DNA of 64,000 nt from Terana coerulea (GCA_024811115.1 JAKOGH010000446.1:106059-170058); one strand, 5' to 3'. Shown: positions 1 through 12,890, counted from the stretch's first letter. Notes: generated from the sequence alone by a model not told the origin. Translations and numbers: made by a program.

Positions 1-1395
1 GACGTCCAAAATATCATCAACGGTACTGTCCGTTATACTGGAGTGTGGGACGTCATAATTTTGGGACAAGTGCCTTCACCGTTCGCGCCAGTGGAAGTAG
101 ATTGGTCTAGTAACATTTTGATCGAATAAGTGAGGCCTCGGATCCTTCAGTGACGCAGAAATCCGTAGAACGAAGCATGATTACGAGTGGTCGTTAGTGC
201 TCCGTGTTGAATGGTAGTTTGGCCTCGGAGGCGAATCACGCAGTCTTCTATTGTGATGTGCCAAGCAGCTGAAACCTGAGCAAGCCAGATAAGCGTGAAT
301 GAACCGAGAGAAACGCAGCAGCGAGTTCCCACAGAATGTTCGTGCGCTGGAGACGGTGCCGATACAGCTCCTGAAGCGCACCCAGATGCGGACGAGAATG
401 TCCATGGTCGCGGGTCGCAGCCAAATCCTGCGCCACTTCGGTGTATCTGCGATGTCCCTCTGTCGAGCTAGCCCACACAGATGCGTCCGGAACAATCCAG
501 GTCAATAGATCCCAGCGGGTAGTCGTGTCAGCTGGCCAGCGAGGTTATCGCAAGGTCGCTGAGTGACCCCAGGTAAGCTCGCCGAGCATATTGTAAGCTG
601 CGCTGGCCACGCTGCACGTTAACCAAGCTAGCAAAGGCGACAGGCCCCTCCGATAGGTTCGTCTTCTTCGAAGTGTGGGCGAAGACGGTCAGTCTGCGGC
701 ACGGCTCCTAGGATTCGAATGGCTGAACGTGACTCAGTCGCCGCCTGTATTAATGGGCGTCTGTACACTAACCTACGGCAGGGACAGATTCGCCACTGTC
801 AGTCTGTTCGGTACACAGCAATATAATTCACGACGTACTTTGCTGTATAGTCGATAGAATGTTGGTTGTGAACAAGTGAGCCGTTGTGAGCATGCACTAC
901 TTACGTGCGGCGGAAGCCAGACGCCCAAAGTTACCAAATGCGGCATACTAACCCTAGTGCGGGGCTGTGCGTCGGTGAGCGTATGACCTCAACACAGAAA
1001 ACATGCAGCTGCCAGTCTCAGCGTTGTAGTACGCATTCACAGCCGTCAAAGCGAAAACAATAGGACCGAGTAGCGGTTACCGCAGTGAAGCATTTTTCCA
1101 ACGGAGCTTGTCAGTTGTCACCACTTTGTTCTGTTTGGCGGCTGTTCTACAAAGTGATCACCAGACCCGCTCTTTCCCCTTCCCGCGCTCTCGTCCTCCA
1201 ACTCCTCTTCCACCACATCCACCACCTTTTCCACGTCCGCCGCCGTCTGCTTTCCCTCCCGCCGAACGCAAGGGATCTCGCATTATCTCTATTTCTTCCA
1301 CTTCGTCCCCGTCTTTTTCTATCTATCACCTCGACCTCCGTGTCGCCTCCCAAGCACCCCGCAATCTGTATCCGTAACTTCCTCCAGCCTCACAA
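1..1395. other. Intergenic region and GSK3 leader
   Basis: I see no convincing gene in the first 1.1 kb: open frames are short, overlap on both strands and lack paired splice sites or recognisable motifs. From about 1150 to 1395 the + strand becomes strongly C/T rich, which is typical of fungal core promoters and 5' leaders. This is probably the promoter and leader of the kinase gene that follows. Confidence 0.5.
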
Positions 1396-3051
1396 ATGGC
1401 TACTCACGGGCCCATAAACGGTGTCAAGATCTCCCGTATGTCCTCTCTTGCGGCTTGAGTTCTCCCTGTGAAGGATCCTCCATACCAAATCTGGTGCCCG
1501 GCCTCAGTCACCTTCTGCACAATGTCACCCCTTCTTGAAGTTCTACCTTCACTCTCCTCTCATCTATGGCTACCCGCTCCGCGAAACTGCATGCTGACGT
1601 CCTTCCTATGCTAGCTGTCGATGATCCTCGCAAAGTCGTCAAGGTCGTGGCATCGGATGGCAAGAGCGGTGACCAAAAGGATCTCTCCTATACGAATTGC
1701 AAGGTCATAGGAAATGGATCGTTTGGTATCGTTTTCCAAGCACGACTGCTCGACGAGCCAGGGAACCAGGACATTGCGATCAAGAAGGTGCTGCAGGACA
1801 AGCGGTTCAAGGTACGTTCCTCCTCAGATCGCGCGCGATCGTTTCTCATAAGGCTTTGCAGAATCGTGAGCTGCAGATCATGCGCCTCGTTTCGCACCCC
1901 AACGTCGTCGAGTTGAAAGCGTTCTTCTACTCGAACGGGGACAAGGTGAGTTGCCCTAAATGCTATGTCGCCGCTTGCTGCGGGACTCATGTGGCCCGTC
2001 AAAGAAAGATGAAGTCTACCTCAACCTTGTGCTCGAATACGTGCCCGAGACCGTGTACCGGGCCAGCCGCCACTACGCAAAGCTCAAGCAGCCCATGCCA
2101 ATGCTCCAAATCAAGCTGTACATGTACCAGCTCCTCCGCTCCCTGATGTACATCCATTCCGTCGGCATCTGCCACCGAGACATCAAACCACAGAACTTGC
2201 TCCTCAACCCCTCCACGGGCATCCTCAAGCTTTGTGACTTCGGTTCCGCCAAGATCCTTGTCGCGGGTGAGCCGAACGTGAGCTACATCTGCTCACGGTA
2301 CTACCGTGCGCCCGAGCTCATTTTTGGCGCCACCAACTACACCACCAACATCGGTACGTTCTGTTGCCGTCGTGCATGCTTCCCGCTCATAACCATGTTG
2401 CCAGACATCTGGTCGACTGGGTGCGTTATGGCCGAGCTGATGCTGGGTCAGCCCCTGTTCCCCGGCGAGAGCGGCATCGACCAGCTCGTGGAGATCATCA
2501 AGGTCCTCGGTACGCCTTCGCGCGAGCAGATCAAGACGATGAACCCGAACTACATGGAGCACAAGTTCCCGCAGATCAAGCCGCACCCATTCTCCAAGGT
2601 AGGTTGCATCCTGCAGCGTCGCGTGCGCGTCTATAGACTGACATCATACAGGTGTTCCGCCCCGCACTTCCCCAGAAGCGATCGACCTTGTGTCGAAGCT
2701 CCTCGAGTACACGCCCGAGGCGCGCCTGAGCGCCGTCGAGGCGATGTGCCACCCTTCTTCGACGAGCTGCGTGTGGAAGGCGCGCGCATGCCGAATGGCA
2801 AGGACTTCCCGGCCCTCTTTAACTTCACTCGCGAGGGTGAGTAGCGCTTTGCGTCTTGCGATCGCGCCATATGTTCACCGCTGACGTCGTCCTGCGTTTT
2901 GCTGTGCGCGCCGATAGAGCTCTCCGTGCGCCCTGACCTTATCCGGACGCTCGTGCCGCCACACACCGAGCCGGAGCTCACCACGCGCGGCATCCACCTG
3001 GACAACTTCCAGCCGATACCACTGGAGCAGATGCGCATCACGCTGGACTAG
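1396..3051 (+). CDS. gsk3: Glycogen synthase kinase 3 (CMGC Ser/Thr kinase)
   Basis: A GSK3/shaggy-type protein kinase acting in the cytosol and nucleus, of about 394 residues, normal for the family. Exons read as 1396-1435, 1615-1811, 1862-1945, 2005-2353, 2405-2598, 2652-2836 and 2918-3051. Visible motifs are the Gly-rich loop GNGSFGIV, the ATP lysine in AIKK, catalytic [10 protein letters not shown], the DFGSAK metal site and activation loop [11 protein letters not shown] with the family tyrosine. I chose ATG 1396 ([13 protein letters not shown]) because a GTATGT donor at 1436 and a CTGAC branch point before CTAG at 1614 join it in frame to [10 protein letters not shown]. The alternative is ATG 1566, in continuous frame. 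Two single C bases are missing relative to the conserved protein, at 2661-2663 (after VFRP) and 2753-2754 (within CHPFFDE). Each shifts the frame and both look like homopolymer errors in an otherwise intact essential-type gene. Confidence 0.95.
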
Positions 3052-3824
3052 TCGAATGACCAAGCACGGCGACCGAGGATGAGTGAGAGGGTTGCATTGC
3101 AAGTGTTGCTGGCTTTTCTTGCGTTTATTATTGATCGTGGTCTCCCATGTGTTCCTCGTCCGGCCTCGTCCTTGGTCGCTGCTGCTGCTGCTCCTTCCGC
3201 TGCTGTGTGTCTTGTGTCGCTTGCGACCAACTTGAACGGCCAAAGCATGACGCTGTGCCGCAAACGACTGTGTACATGTCTCATTGGTGCATGTATTATC
3301 CACTGTAGCCCAATGTTGCCATAATTACCGTGAATATAACATACGAATTGCACCGCGTGCACGGTAGCTGACCAGGTTGATAAAAGGTACAACTCTGTAC
3401 TGTGTAGAGAAAGCCTGGAGAACACAGCTGCGATGTCAGAAGGTTGAACGCACTGATAACCTCGCGCACTGTGTCGTTATCAAAGATATGCCAATGACGG
3501 ACTAATCTGACGAACGGTTGTGTTCACTTGTCGCAACAAATCCTACCAAGTTCTGTTTGGCTCTTTTCTACGGCATAAAAACAGTTGTATTGTCTCACAT
3601 GTGTGAGCTGTTTTCCAGTCGAAATGCCGTCTCCGTCTGGCGTGCGAGGGGATTAATCAGTCGTCGCAGGCTCCGAGTCGCAGCGCTAAAAGCCCCCGAC
3701 TGATTACTGCCACGTGGGCGTAAGCGTGCTGAGGTAACGAAGACGTGATCACTCGCCTCCCTAGCGCGAGCCAGTGTGCAAGCTTTCGCCACCTTCTGCA
3801 GTCCAACAAATATCTCCTGCCGCC
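3052..3824. other. Intergenic region between GSK3 and the F-box gene
   Basis: This 773 bp stretch holds the 3' flank of the kinase gene and the promoter of the F-box gene. No open frame in it resembles a protein. I see no strong repeat or RNA gene. Confidence 0.4.
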
Positions 3825-6547
3825 ATGGCCTCCCGCCGCCCGTCCTCATCTTCTCCGTCCTTCTTCTCCTCGACGTACCCGCACACAGTACAAACCATGG
3901 CGTCGCCGTCGGCGCCGCTTGCCTCGACCTCCGGATACGTCTGCGACACCATTCCCCCCTCCCGCTTTGCGAAGGCGTCCGTGTCGCGCCCGCCGAGCCC
4001 CGTCCCGCCTCCGACGCCTCCTGTGGCGGCGTTCGAGGCACACATACTCGGGACACCTGCCAGTAGCCCAAGCAAGAAGGAAGAAGCGGTGCATCATGTC
4101 TCGGCGTCAGCTTCACAGCTGACAGCCCCGCCCGGACGCAAGCTTTGTGTACGGCACCAGCGGATGGCGGATGAGGGGACGAACTTGAAGCTACAGCAGG
4201 TGAGTACAATCTTTATATTCGTTGGCCTCCTCCGTCCTTGCGTGACTCTCTGGACATTGTCCGAAGCGAGTCCACACGGTTGCTGAGGATCGGCACACGA
4301 TGCATAGAGGAGCAACCTGCCAGTCGTCCCTAGGCGGAAGGATTGCGCGCAGGGCCCCGAGAATGCGGTGTGCGATGTACACATTAGGTTGGGAGATAGG
4401 AACGAAGCTCAGCATTGGGCGGTCGCTGCTTCGAGAAAAGCCATTGCCCGCTTTTCGCATTGTTGGCCTGCGTTGCATATATGCGCGAATACTCATGCAA
4501 AATTTTGGCAGGCATTGGATGCGCTCCCTGTGGAAGAGCGCGGCGCCGTCAGTGCAATATGGTCCAATTTTTCTTCATCCCCACATCCCCGCCGCGCGCT
4601 CATCCTGCACGGGCTCCTCACCATGTGCTGTTTCTCGCAGCTGTCACTGCTAAGCGAGCAGCTCGCTCACCTGATTCGCATCGATCCCTTCACGGTCATC
4701 CCAAGCGAAGTCTCCCTTAAAATCCTCGGCTATCTCGACGCCCAATCATTGTGCCGGGCGGCCCAGGTCAGCAAGCGGTGGAAGGCCCTCGCCGACGACG
4801 ATATTCTCTGGAGAGGGATCTGCGAGCAGCATATTGGGCAGAAGTGTTTGAAGTGTGGCTGGGGTCTGCCGATACTGGAGAAACGGCGAGTGCATCGAGT
4901 CCCGTCGCCGCGAAATTCACCGGCGCCGTTACCCGTGGCCGACTCGAAGAGAAAGCGCGAAGTGGAGAGGAGTACCCAGACCGAGCTGCCACTCCTCAAG
5001 CGGCAGCGGTCAGAAGTTGCAGAAGCCCAGCACGCTCCCGCACCTACTCAAGAACCAGTGTGCTACTCTCCGCCTCATGCTCCCGCCGAATACGCCCTCG
5101 ACCCTTCACATAACCCACTCCTCGCCCCCAACGAACCTCCTCCTGCTGACACCTTCACGCGACCATGGAAGGACGTCTACTGCGAGCGTCTTACCATTGA
5201 GCGCAACTGGCGCCGCGGTCGATGTACGGTTCAGACGCTGTCTGGGCACACCGATGGCGTTATGTGCTTGCAATTCAGCGAAACGTTGTCCCATCCCGCG
5301 TTCCCCATCCTCATTACGGGCTCTTACGACCGCACGGCCAGAGTATGGAACTTGGAGACGGGGCGAGAAATACACTGTCTCACGGGGCACACCCGGGCTG
5401 TCCGCGCCCTGCAGTTCGACGAGGCAAAGCTCATTACCGGCAGCATGGACCACACGATGAGGGTTTGGGACTGGCGGACAGGCAAATGCCTGCGTGTACT
5501 CGAGGGCCACACCGAGGGCGTCGTGTGCCTCAACTTCGACTCCAACGTGTTGGCGAGCGGGAGCGTGGATACGACTGTGAAGATCTGGAACTTCCGCACC
5601 GGCGAGTGCTTCACGTTACGCGGACACCGCGAGTGGGTTAACTCCGTCCAGCTCTGGGATTCTAATGCCACCAGCTCCGAGCTCGTGCTCGTCGCCGTCA
5701 TCGTCCTCGAGCGCCTTCGACAGCACCGGCTCGTCACCCGGCGCGGGAGGCTCGAAGCCGTGCATCGACCCCGGCAAGATGCTGTTCTCTGCGTCCGACG
5801 ACGGCACGATCCGCCTATGGGACCTCGCAAAGCGAACCTGTGTACGCATGTTCTCTGGTCACATCGGGCAGGTTCAGAGTCTCAAGCTGCTCATGGTCGA
5901 CGAAGAGGCTGAGGAGTCTGACGCCGCATCGCAGTCAAGCTCTACTGAGGCAAATACAACTGCCCAGCCTACAGGTGTCGTTGCAGCTAACGCTACACCG
6001 GCTACGCCTGCTCTCCCTGGGTTCAACCCCTTCTTCTACCGCAACGACCCCGACGCAGCGCCATCGTCGCGGATGATCATCCACCACCCCGAGAACGCGG
6101 AGGACGCGAAAGGGAAGGAGAAGGCCGTCGCGGCCGCGGCCGCGACGGAGCGCACGAGTGTGTCAAGCACGAAGCGCGTCAAGCCCGTGCTCATCTCGGG
6201 CAGCCTGGACAACACGATCAAGATCTGGGATCTCGAGAGCGGCAAGACGACGCAGACGATGTTCGGGCACATCGAGGGCGTGTGGGCCGTCGCGAGCGAC
6301 AAGCTGCGGCTGGTGAGCGGCAGCCATGATCGTACGATCAAGGTGCGTTCGTCGTGTGCAAGCATGCTGTATCGTTTGGCTTACGTGTCTTCTGTTGCCT
6401 TAGGTCTGGGTCCGTGAAGGCGAAGGGCGCTGCATGGCAACGTTGGTCGGTCATCGCGGTGCCGTAAATTGTGTCGCTCTTGGCGAAGACAAGATTGTGT
6501 CTGGTTCCGACGATGGTGATGTCAGGATATGGAGTTTTAGTGGATGA
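3825..6547 (+). CDS. Met30/SCON-2-like F-box/WD40 protein
   Basis: Substrate receptor of an SCF ubiquitin ligase, about 780 residues. Exons are 3825-4199, 4512-6342 and 6404-6547. The N-terminus is Ser/Pro rich and disordered. The second exon opens with a helical segment (LDALPVEERGAVSAIWSNFS, then LILHGLL) as in Met30 and SCON-2, followed by an F-box (IPSEVSLKILGYLDAQSLCR) and seven WD40 blades, recognisable by GH...W repeats such as SGHTDGVMCLQF, GHIEGVWAVASD and SGSDDGDVRIWSF. In ascomycetes this type controls sulfur-assimilation genes, so that role is inferred from family similarity. The loop between blades 4 and 5 is Ser rich. There the frame must change near 5668-5669, consistent with one extra C. 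The first intron, 312 nt, is unusually long for this window and might hide a further exon. Confidence 0.85.
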
Positions 6548-6720
6548 CCTCTCTCACTTTATTGTGCCTCCTTCGTCGTTGCTCGATCTGTTCCTTTGGT
6601 TGTATCTGCTCATGTAGATTTCGCTCATACTGTACATTTTCTGCTATTTTAGGTTTGCTTACGTATACGGCACTAACGGAATTCACAACATAATGTACTA
6701 CTGCAATACCACGCATACAT

Positions 6721-9052
6721 TCAATATCCATCTTCGAGAGAGAAAGACTTGATGAGTGTGGCTACCGCAGGAGAGCGTGGCTTGAACGCAGCCTCGAAGG
6801 GCTCCGGGTAGCTGCAAGCCCGTCAGTACATCTGAACTCAGCCCAGAGCGCAGCTGCGCGCGCACCTGATGAAACCCGGCGTGTACCGCCCACTCGGTTC
6901 CACCGACGTTGCCAGCCTCGTCCACGGCCTTCTCGATCCTGAACGCCGCGAGCATGCACGCGGCGGCGACCAGAGCGTGTCCTGCGCAAAGTGGCGGCCC
7001 GGGCAGACGCGCCGGCCGTAGCCAAAGGCGGCCTCGGCGGCGGGGTCGGGCGCGGCGGGGTCGAGGTTGCCCGCGGGTGTGAGGAACCGCGCGGGGTTGA
7101 AGCTCTCCGGGTCGGGGTAGCGCGCCTCGTCGTGGAACATGGCCCTGGAGGACGGCGAGGGTATCAGGAATGGAGGAATGGAGACACGGGCCCGGGGTAC
7201 GCACCAAGTGTTGCCGATGACGATGGAGCGAGCGGGGATGTGGTATCCTCTGTACTCGTCGTCGGCTGTAGACTTGTGCATCGCACCTGGTAGCAGAAAG
7301 TGGCTTAGCACCGTATGTGAAGCTGGCTGGTCACTGTGGCGATACCTAACGGCAGAGCAGGGCGCCACCTACATCCAACCTCAGTAATCACCAGGCACCG
7401 CGGTTCGCGCAACGTACCTCAGAGTCTCCTTAATCACAGCAGTAACGTAAGGAAGCGAACCCCGATCCTCAAAGTTCGGTAAACGGTCCGGTCCGACGAC
7501 CCTGTCCAGCTCTTCATGTGCCGCGCGCTGTACTGCAGGGTTCAAAAGCATCGCGAGAACGAAGCTTGTCATGCTTGAGACTGTCTTTAGTTGATTTTGC
7601 GTCGGCGGCGCAGCAAAGCTTAGTCAACAGATTTCTGTGTCAGGTTGTTTCGCGCTCACCGTGTCAGATCCAGCTGTGAGCGAGGTAACAGTCAATAATG
7701 CGCCGTTATACGACAATTATGCAGCCTTACCAGCATAATCGGTACCGAGTAAGTTCATGAAGACGTCTTCGTGATGTTCATTGTTCGTCTTTTCGTCCAG
7801 AGTCGTCAACAGTGACACAGCGATCGAATCGTCGGTGGCAGTTCCGTTGGCCTGTGGTTATACAATATAAAGCTCGACGTACATGCATTTACACAGGTGG
7901 AACTCACCATCGCAGCTTTTACTGCGTTGTACGGGTATTCATACATCTTGTTAACGAGTGGTCTCCAGATAGCGGCATCGCGCTTGAACTGGGCGCCAGG
8001 GAACCAGGCAGGGAGATACCTCACTGTCGAATGTCCCCGCCTTTAGCACATCTCCAAAGACGAAGGCAGAGGCTCACGGATTGGTAAGGTGTCCACTAAA
8101 GACAACCATCAGCCAACCTGAACACAGCATATGCAGACTCAGCGATACATACCAAGATAGGTACCCGTATTCGCGATGGTTGCGAAGGTAGTGACAGCAT
8201 CCTCTATCAAAGCGAGGTATGGATCGTTTTCTGTCTTCGGTTCAAATCCGTACAGAATGCGAAGGAGTACGGAACCAATCATGCTGAGGCGGCGTGGCAG
8301 ACATAGGTTAGACAGGTACCTGTAGATCATGCGCGGCCGGACTCAACTATCGTATGTGCTGCCGAAAATCCTGCGGGGTTACAAGCAAGCGAATCAGTAA
8401 CTTCCGTGCCTCTTTCTGCGAGGTCGAGCGGTATGTCTCGATGTCTTTCTGTCGGAAAAACTGTTGATTGAGTGCTCGGTGCTCTTTCCAGTAGTTGCCA
8501 TATTCGAACAACCCCCAGTCTCTGGGACCCCAGCCACATCTTGCGACGAACAATGGTCAGCGATGTGGCCGATGGATACTAAGTAACATGCCTACAAGTC
8601 GAGCATCGCGGCTTTGGGTCTGTGTATGCCAGCGTTACAGGTCAGAGTAGTTTGGATCGGACCGTGCGTGCGTACCTGCTTGAATACACCGCGGAACGTT
8701 TGTCAAATAAATCGCTTGTAGCCTTGGCAGAACTGAGGACGACTACCGGGGTGCCGAAGAGGTGGAAGTATATGACATCCGAATCTGGCGATGCGCATAG
8801 CTTCAAGTTAGCCTCAGGCTGTTCACAGGGCATCAAGAGTCAGGACGCACCGTACTCATGCGACCATTCTTGATAGGTGAACCATTCTCGTGGAGGAATA
8901 TCGAATGCACTCCCAACAAGTGGCAGTCCTCTTGGACCGGGTGGAAGCCTGTACCGCCGGCGTCTGGTGAGCACCTGTACAAGTGCCGTCGCAAGAGCAA
9001 GAGCAATGCATGAAACCAAAGTACCAGATATTCCTAGGTCGTGGTATGCCAT
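6721..9052 (-). CDS. Cytochrome P450, array member 1
   Basis: Membrane-anchored class II P450 monooxygenase with about ten short introns. ATG 9052 opens a hydrophobic anchor (GTLVSCIALALATALVQVL), then RRRRY and the proline hinge LPPGPRGLPLVG. Further along are the I-helix AGSDT, the K-helix KETLR, WRPALPLG and the heme loop FGYGRRVCPGRHFA with its cysteine ligand. The final exon encodes FEAAFKPRS and ends at TGA 6723-6721, with a C-terminal extension longer than in the neighbouring P450s. In the heme-loop exon the frame slips twice: one base missing at 6970-6971 (after DTLW) and one extra at 6903-6904 (before VEPSG). Both corrections restore family-typical sequence. The group resembles proteins commonly annotated as O-methylsterigmatocystin oxidoreductase-like; the substrate cannot be deduced. 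Confidence 0.85.
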
Positions 9053-9555
9053 CGTCAGGAATGAGCTTGTGAGGCTAGCGATGCTGGGGAGGATGCTGCA
9101 ATCACTACTTGAGCTGGTCTGATGTAAATACAATCTAGAGAGCGTCAGCAATCCGGAGTGGGAATACGCAGATCATCGAAAGTGATGGTAGTAGCAAGAG
9201 AAGAGGATCTTCGCCTCAGCTGAATCCAAGGTTCAAACGTTCATGCCTAGCGGCAACGTCTCAAGGCATTTCCCACTGACACCATGCGTGTCTGAGCTTG
9301 GTCCGAGGCTTAAACTTGAACTTCACCTCGCGAGGAGCTGTCGCCAAGCTACCGGCAGACATTTAATTGTCTGACCATGCAGGCGCACCGTATGGACACC
9401 TGGGCCAGCATTTCCCAACACGAGATTCCAACCAGCGACAGACGAAAAAAGCCACGTCTGTGCCGCGAACATCCACCGCAAGCAGTCGCGCCATAGCTGC
9501 TAGGCTGCAGAGATTCGCGGTCAAGAAATCTGTCGTTACATGTCCTACATGTGAA
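9053..9555. other. Intergenic spacer between P450 members 1 and 2
   Basis: About 500 bp containing the promoter of P450 member 1 and the 3' flank of member 2, both on the - strand. I see no additional gene. Confidence 0.4.
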
Positions 9556-11811
9556 TCACTCGGAAAGGACCAGCGACTGAACAAGCTGCTCTGCGGCTTT
9601 CGAACGAAACTTGAACGTCGCCCGGAACGGACGGGGATGACTGAAATTAATGGTTGCGCTCAGTGTTGATACACGCGAAAAAGAAATAGAGCACTTACCT
9701 GACAAGCCCACCCGTGTATTCTCCCGAAGGCTCCAAAACATTCCCTGCTTCGTCGACGTACTTCTCAATGCTGAACACGGAGAGAATGCTGGCTATTGTG
9801 ATCCATAGCGTGTCGTCGGCAAAATGCTTGCCAGCGCATATCCTCCGTCCAAACCCAAATGCTTCCACAGGATCAGGAACGCCCTCGTCAAGCTCGCCAT
9901 CCGGTGTTAGATACCGAGACGGGTCGAAAACATTCGCATTGGGATAACGGTTCTCATCTCGAAGTATGGCCCTGTATTGTCTTCAGATGATGTTGTGTGT
10001 GGCGACTGCTATGCACTCACCATAGATTTGTGATTATGATGGACCCCGACGGAATGTAGTATCCACGGTATTCGTCATCTGCGGAAACCCTGTGCGGGAC
10101 CCCTAAATCTCGATCGTCAGATTGTGGGCCGCGCGCAATGCAGATGGTGCTCACCCATCGGGGTAGCAGGGTGGTATCTGCCCGCAAAATATTACCAAAT
10201 AAAAGTGACAAACGATAGTTGGTGCTCATACCTCAAAACCTCCTTTTGATAGCGGTGGTGAACGGGAGTAAATGTTCATCGGTGAATTCAGGGAACCGGT
10301 CAGGCCCGACGACAAGGTCCAACTCTTCGTGCGCACGCCGTTGTACTTCCGGATGCAGTAGCATCATGAGAATAAGCGTCGATAACGAAGCCACGGACTG
10401 TCAATTGGCGTTAATAAAGACTGCGCATGTATAAGTTTACGTTCGACCCACAGTATCAGCACCCGCTACAGGGTTGTTCAGTGATCAAGTCCTCCAACAA
10501 AGCAAGTGTGACATGGTTCTCACCTGCGTATGCCGTTCCGGCAACATTTGTAACAAAGTTCTCGTACACTGTGTCTTCTCCGTCTGCTCGAGGCGAAGTT
10601 AGCATCGTTGCCACAAGGGATGGCCTTGCGACACCATCAACCTTGCACACATGATAAGCACATGCCTGACATCGAGATAGTAGAAGGACATACCAGCGAG
10701 GATTTCACCACGTTGAAGGGTCGCTCGAACATCTCATCGACAGTAGCCTTCCATAGAGCGGCCTGTCGCTTGAAGTGTGCTCCTGGAAACCACGTAGGTA
10801 GGTACTTTACTGGAGCTCCTTGTCACTTGTGTACGTGTAAAGATGCCGTGTAGCTTACATATCGGTATGTAGTCCACTGCGCACTTGTAAGTCGCCAAGT
10901 TCAACGATGACTCAAAGTGAGCAATCGTACCTAGATAAGCCCCAGCGCTCGCCATTTCCGAGAGCTTGTCCACGCCGTTTTCGGCGAGTTCAATGTACGG
11001 GTCTTGCTGGGGTTGTAAATTTATTCCGTACACAATGCTCATGATTATGGCCCCTGCCATACTGAAAGTTGCAGCGAGCACGGTTCAGGGCCGGACAGCG
11101 TCTGAAGGTACCAGATACATACTAGCGGACGTCTTTTGTGGCATCCTCTGGTGTGGCGGATAGTCGTAGAAGTAGCTTTCTTGCTTCTTTGGTTGACGTG
11201 AGACGATAAGGAACAACGGCTTCGGGACGAAATAGCTCGTGCATGAGCTTTCGCTGAGCTTTCCAATCATCGCCGTACGCGATTAACCCGATGTTTCTGT
11301 ACCAACCACAGCTGAAAACAAAATGTAGCGATCGATAAGTGTGCAGAATACGACGCTTACAGCTCGTTCGCCATGACGGACTCTTCCCTACAGAAACCAG
11401 AAATCCGTAGTCAGCGAACGGCTGGGTGCACGTTGCTTCGCCCACTTACCTGTCGGCGTACAGTACAGAACGTTTGTCCAACAGGTCATTGGCTACCTGG
11501 GCAGTGTTGAGCACCACCACATGCTTGCCCAGGATATGAAAGTGTACGATATCAGAGCCTGGAGTACATCGGTTTCAGGTCAGTAGCGAGTATGGACAGA
11601 CGCTCTTCGGCCACGTACCGTATTGCTGACCCCAGGACTGATATACTAACCATTGATGCTCCTTCGGGACGTCGAAAATATTGCCGAGAACGGGAAGTCC
11701 CTTTGGACCGGGTGGGAAGGGGTTTCGCCGACGGCCCCGCAGGAGCCAAGTACCCAACAACCCGAGGAGGCATGCACTTGCAATAGACAGCAATTCGACT
11801 GTGCTGATCAT
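9556..11811 (-). CDS. Cytochrome P450, array member 2
   Basis: P450 monooxygenase of the same type as its neighbours. It starts at ATG 11811 with a hydrophobic anchor (LLSIASACLLGLLGTWLL), followed by RGRRR and the hinge FPPGPKGLPVLGNIFDVP. Further motifs are WKAQRKLMHELFRPEA (helix C), AGADT (I-helix), the ADDEYRGYYIPSGS strand and heme loop [16 protein letters not shown], where Ala replaces the Pro seen in four of the other five copies' ICPG. The last exon (HPRPFRATFKFRS) ends at the stop 9558-9556. The K-helix exon carries a frameshift: the T run at 10244-10247 (A run in the sense strand) is one base short, turning AIKKEVLR into a premature stop. This looks like a sequence error because every other exon is open and conserved. 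Confidence 0.85.
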
Positions 11812-12890
11812 TTCGAAGGTACCAATCCTTGCGAGAGGTGTTAGATAGCTTCCAATTTATATCACTGAGTAAACTTCATGTAGAGTTTCCGGCGATCTTA
11901 AAGACCGTTCAAGGTCCGTATGGCCTCACGCCTGCGCTTCCCACGTTGACGGTCAACATCCCGCTTCTTCTCGCATTCGGGTGTTCTGGAATACGTGCCT
12001 GTAGTGATGTACATCAGTTCACGCCCGCACATGTTCAAGCCCGCGATATGAAGTCTCTCACCTGATCATACCTCTTTTGAAGAGCAATTTGGTGTCTCAA
12101 GCGCAACTAGCCGTGCCATTCCGTGCCTCCAGCGTTTCATTCGCTTATGCTCCTTGAGTCGCCTGCAGTTCTTCATGTTCTACCGGTGGCTTGGCGAGGG
12201 CATGTATGTGCAGGGGGAAACGAAGTAATGTGCGTGTCTGTTTCTAAGTATTCAGTAATCGCTGTGGTAAAGTTTCCATAACTGATACCGACCATCATCC
12301 GGGATAAAGCAGCCACTTGTGTAGTTTACTAGTATAATGCTTCATGCCACTTCACTGACGGTAAGGACGCCGCACTGTCAGCATAGTAGAGCGTCCACGA
12401 CTCCACGTCGACTTCTGAAGACTGAATCTGGCCATTTTGCGCTTGTGAATCAGAGGCTGAGCGGTCCTAAGCTTGCATTACGATGATATACTGGTATAGT
12501 GGAAGGGAGTGCAAAGTGGTCATGCCCACAAGCGATGGTGGAATGAAGCGGGATGAAGAAACGCACGGCGGCAGTCCCGAGTCCCGACCCCGCCGCCATC
12601 AGGCGGCGTCCCGCTTCATGGCGCACTGATCGCCGAGGCCCCAAAGAAGCGCTCATCATGTCGGACGAGGCCGAGCCGAGCTCGTTCGGCAGCCTGGTAA
12701 GTACAACTCAAATAGATTTCAGACGATTTTGATAGCTTTATCATCCATTGAACATGGTTGCACGAGAAGCGTTGGGACCGAGCGCGGGGGCAACCAGTAC
12801 ACTTTGACTTCGTACACTGAGTGTTCCGAATGTTGTTAGCTGCAGGTGATTCGTACCCAATCATGCAAGTGGCTTTAGATATCTACATGC
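11812..12890. other. Intergenic region with a possible orphan first exon
   Basis: The P450 member 2 promoter and the 3' flank of member 3 lie here. At 12658-12696 on the + strand an ATG begins the short peptide MSDEAEPSSFGSL, directly followed by a good GTAAGT donor. I cannot find a convincing second exon before the opposite-strand P450, so this could be a gene relic, a short untraced gene or chance. Otherwise I see nothing coding. Confidence 0.3.

Noticed and set aside
1396..3051. GSK3 as a pseudogene because of two frameshifts
   Set aside because: All catalytic motifs, seven exons and splice sites are intact, and both breaks are one missing C in a C run. Sequence error is simpler.
3595..4209. 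204-codon - strand frame over the first exon of the F-box gene
   Set aside because: Antisense shadow of a Ser/Pro-rich exon; Arg-rich composition, no domain and no splice logic.
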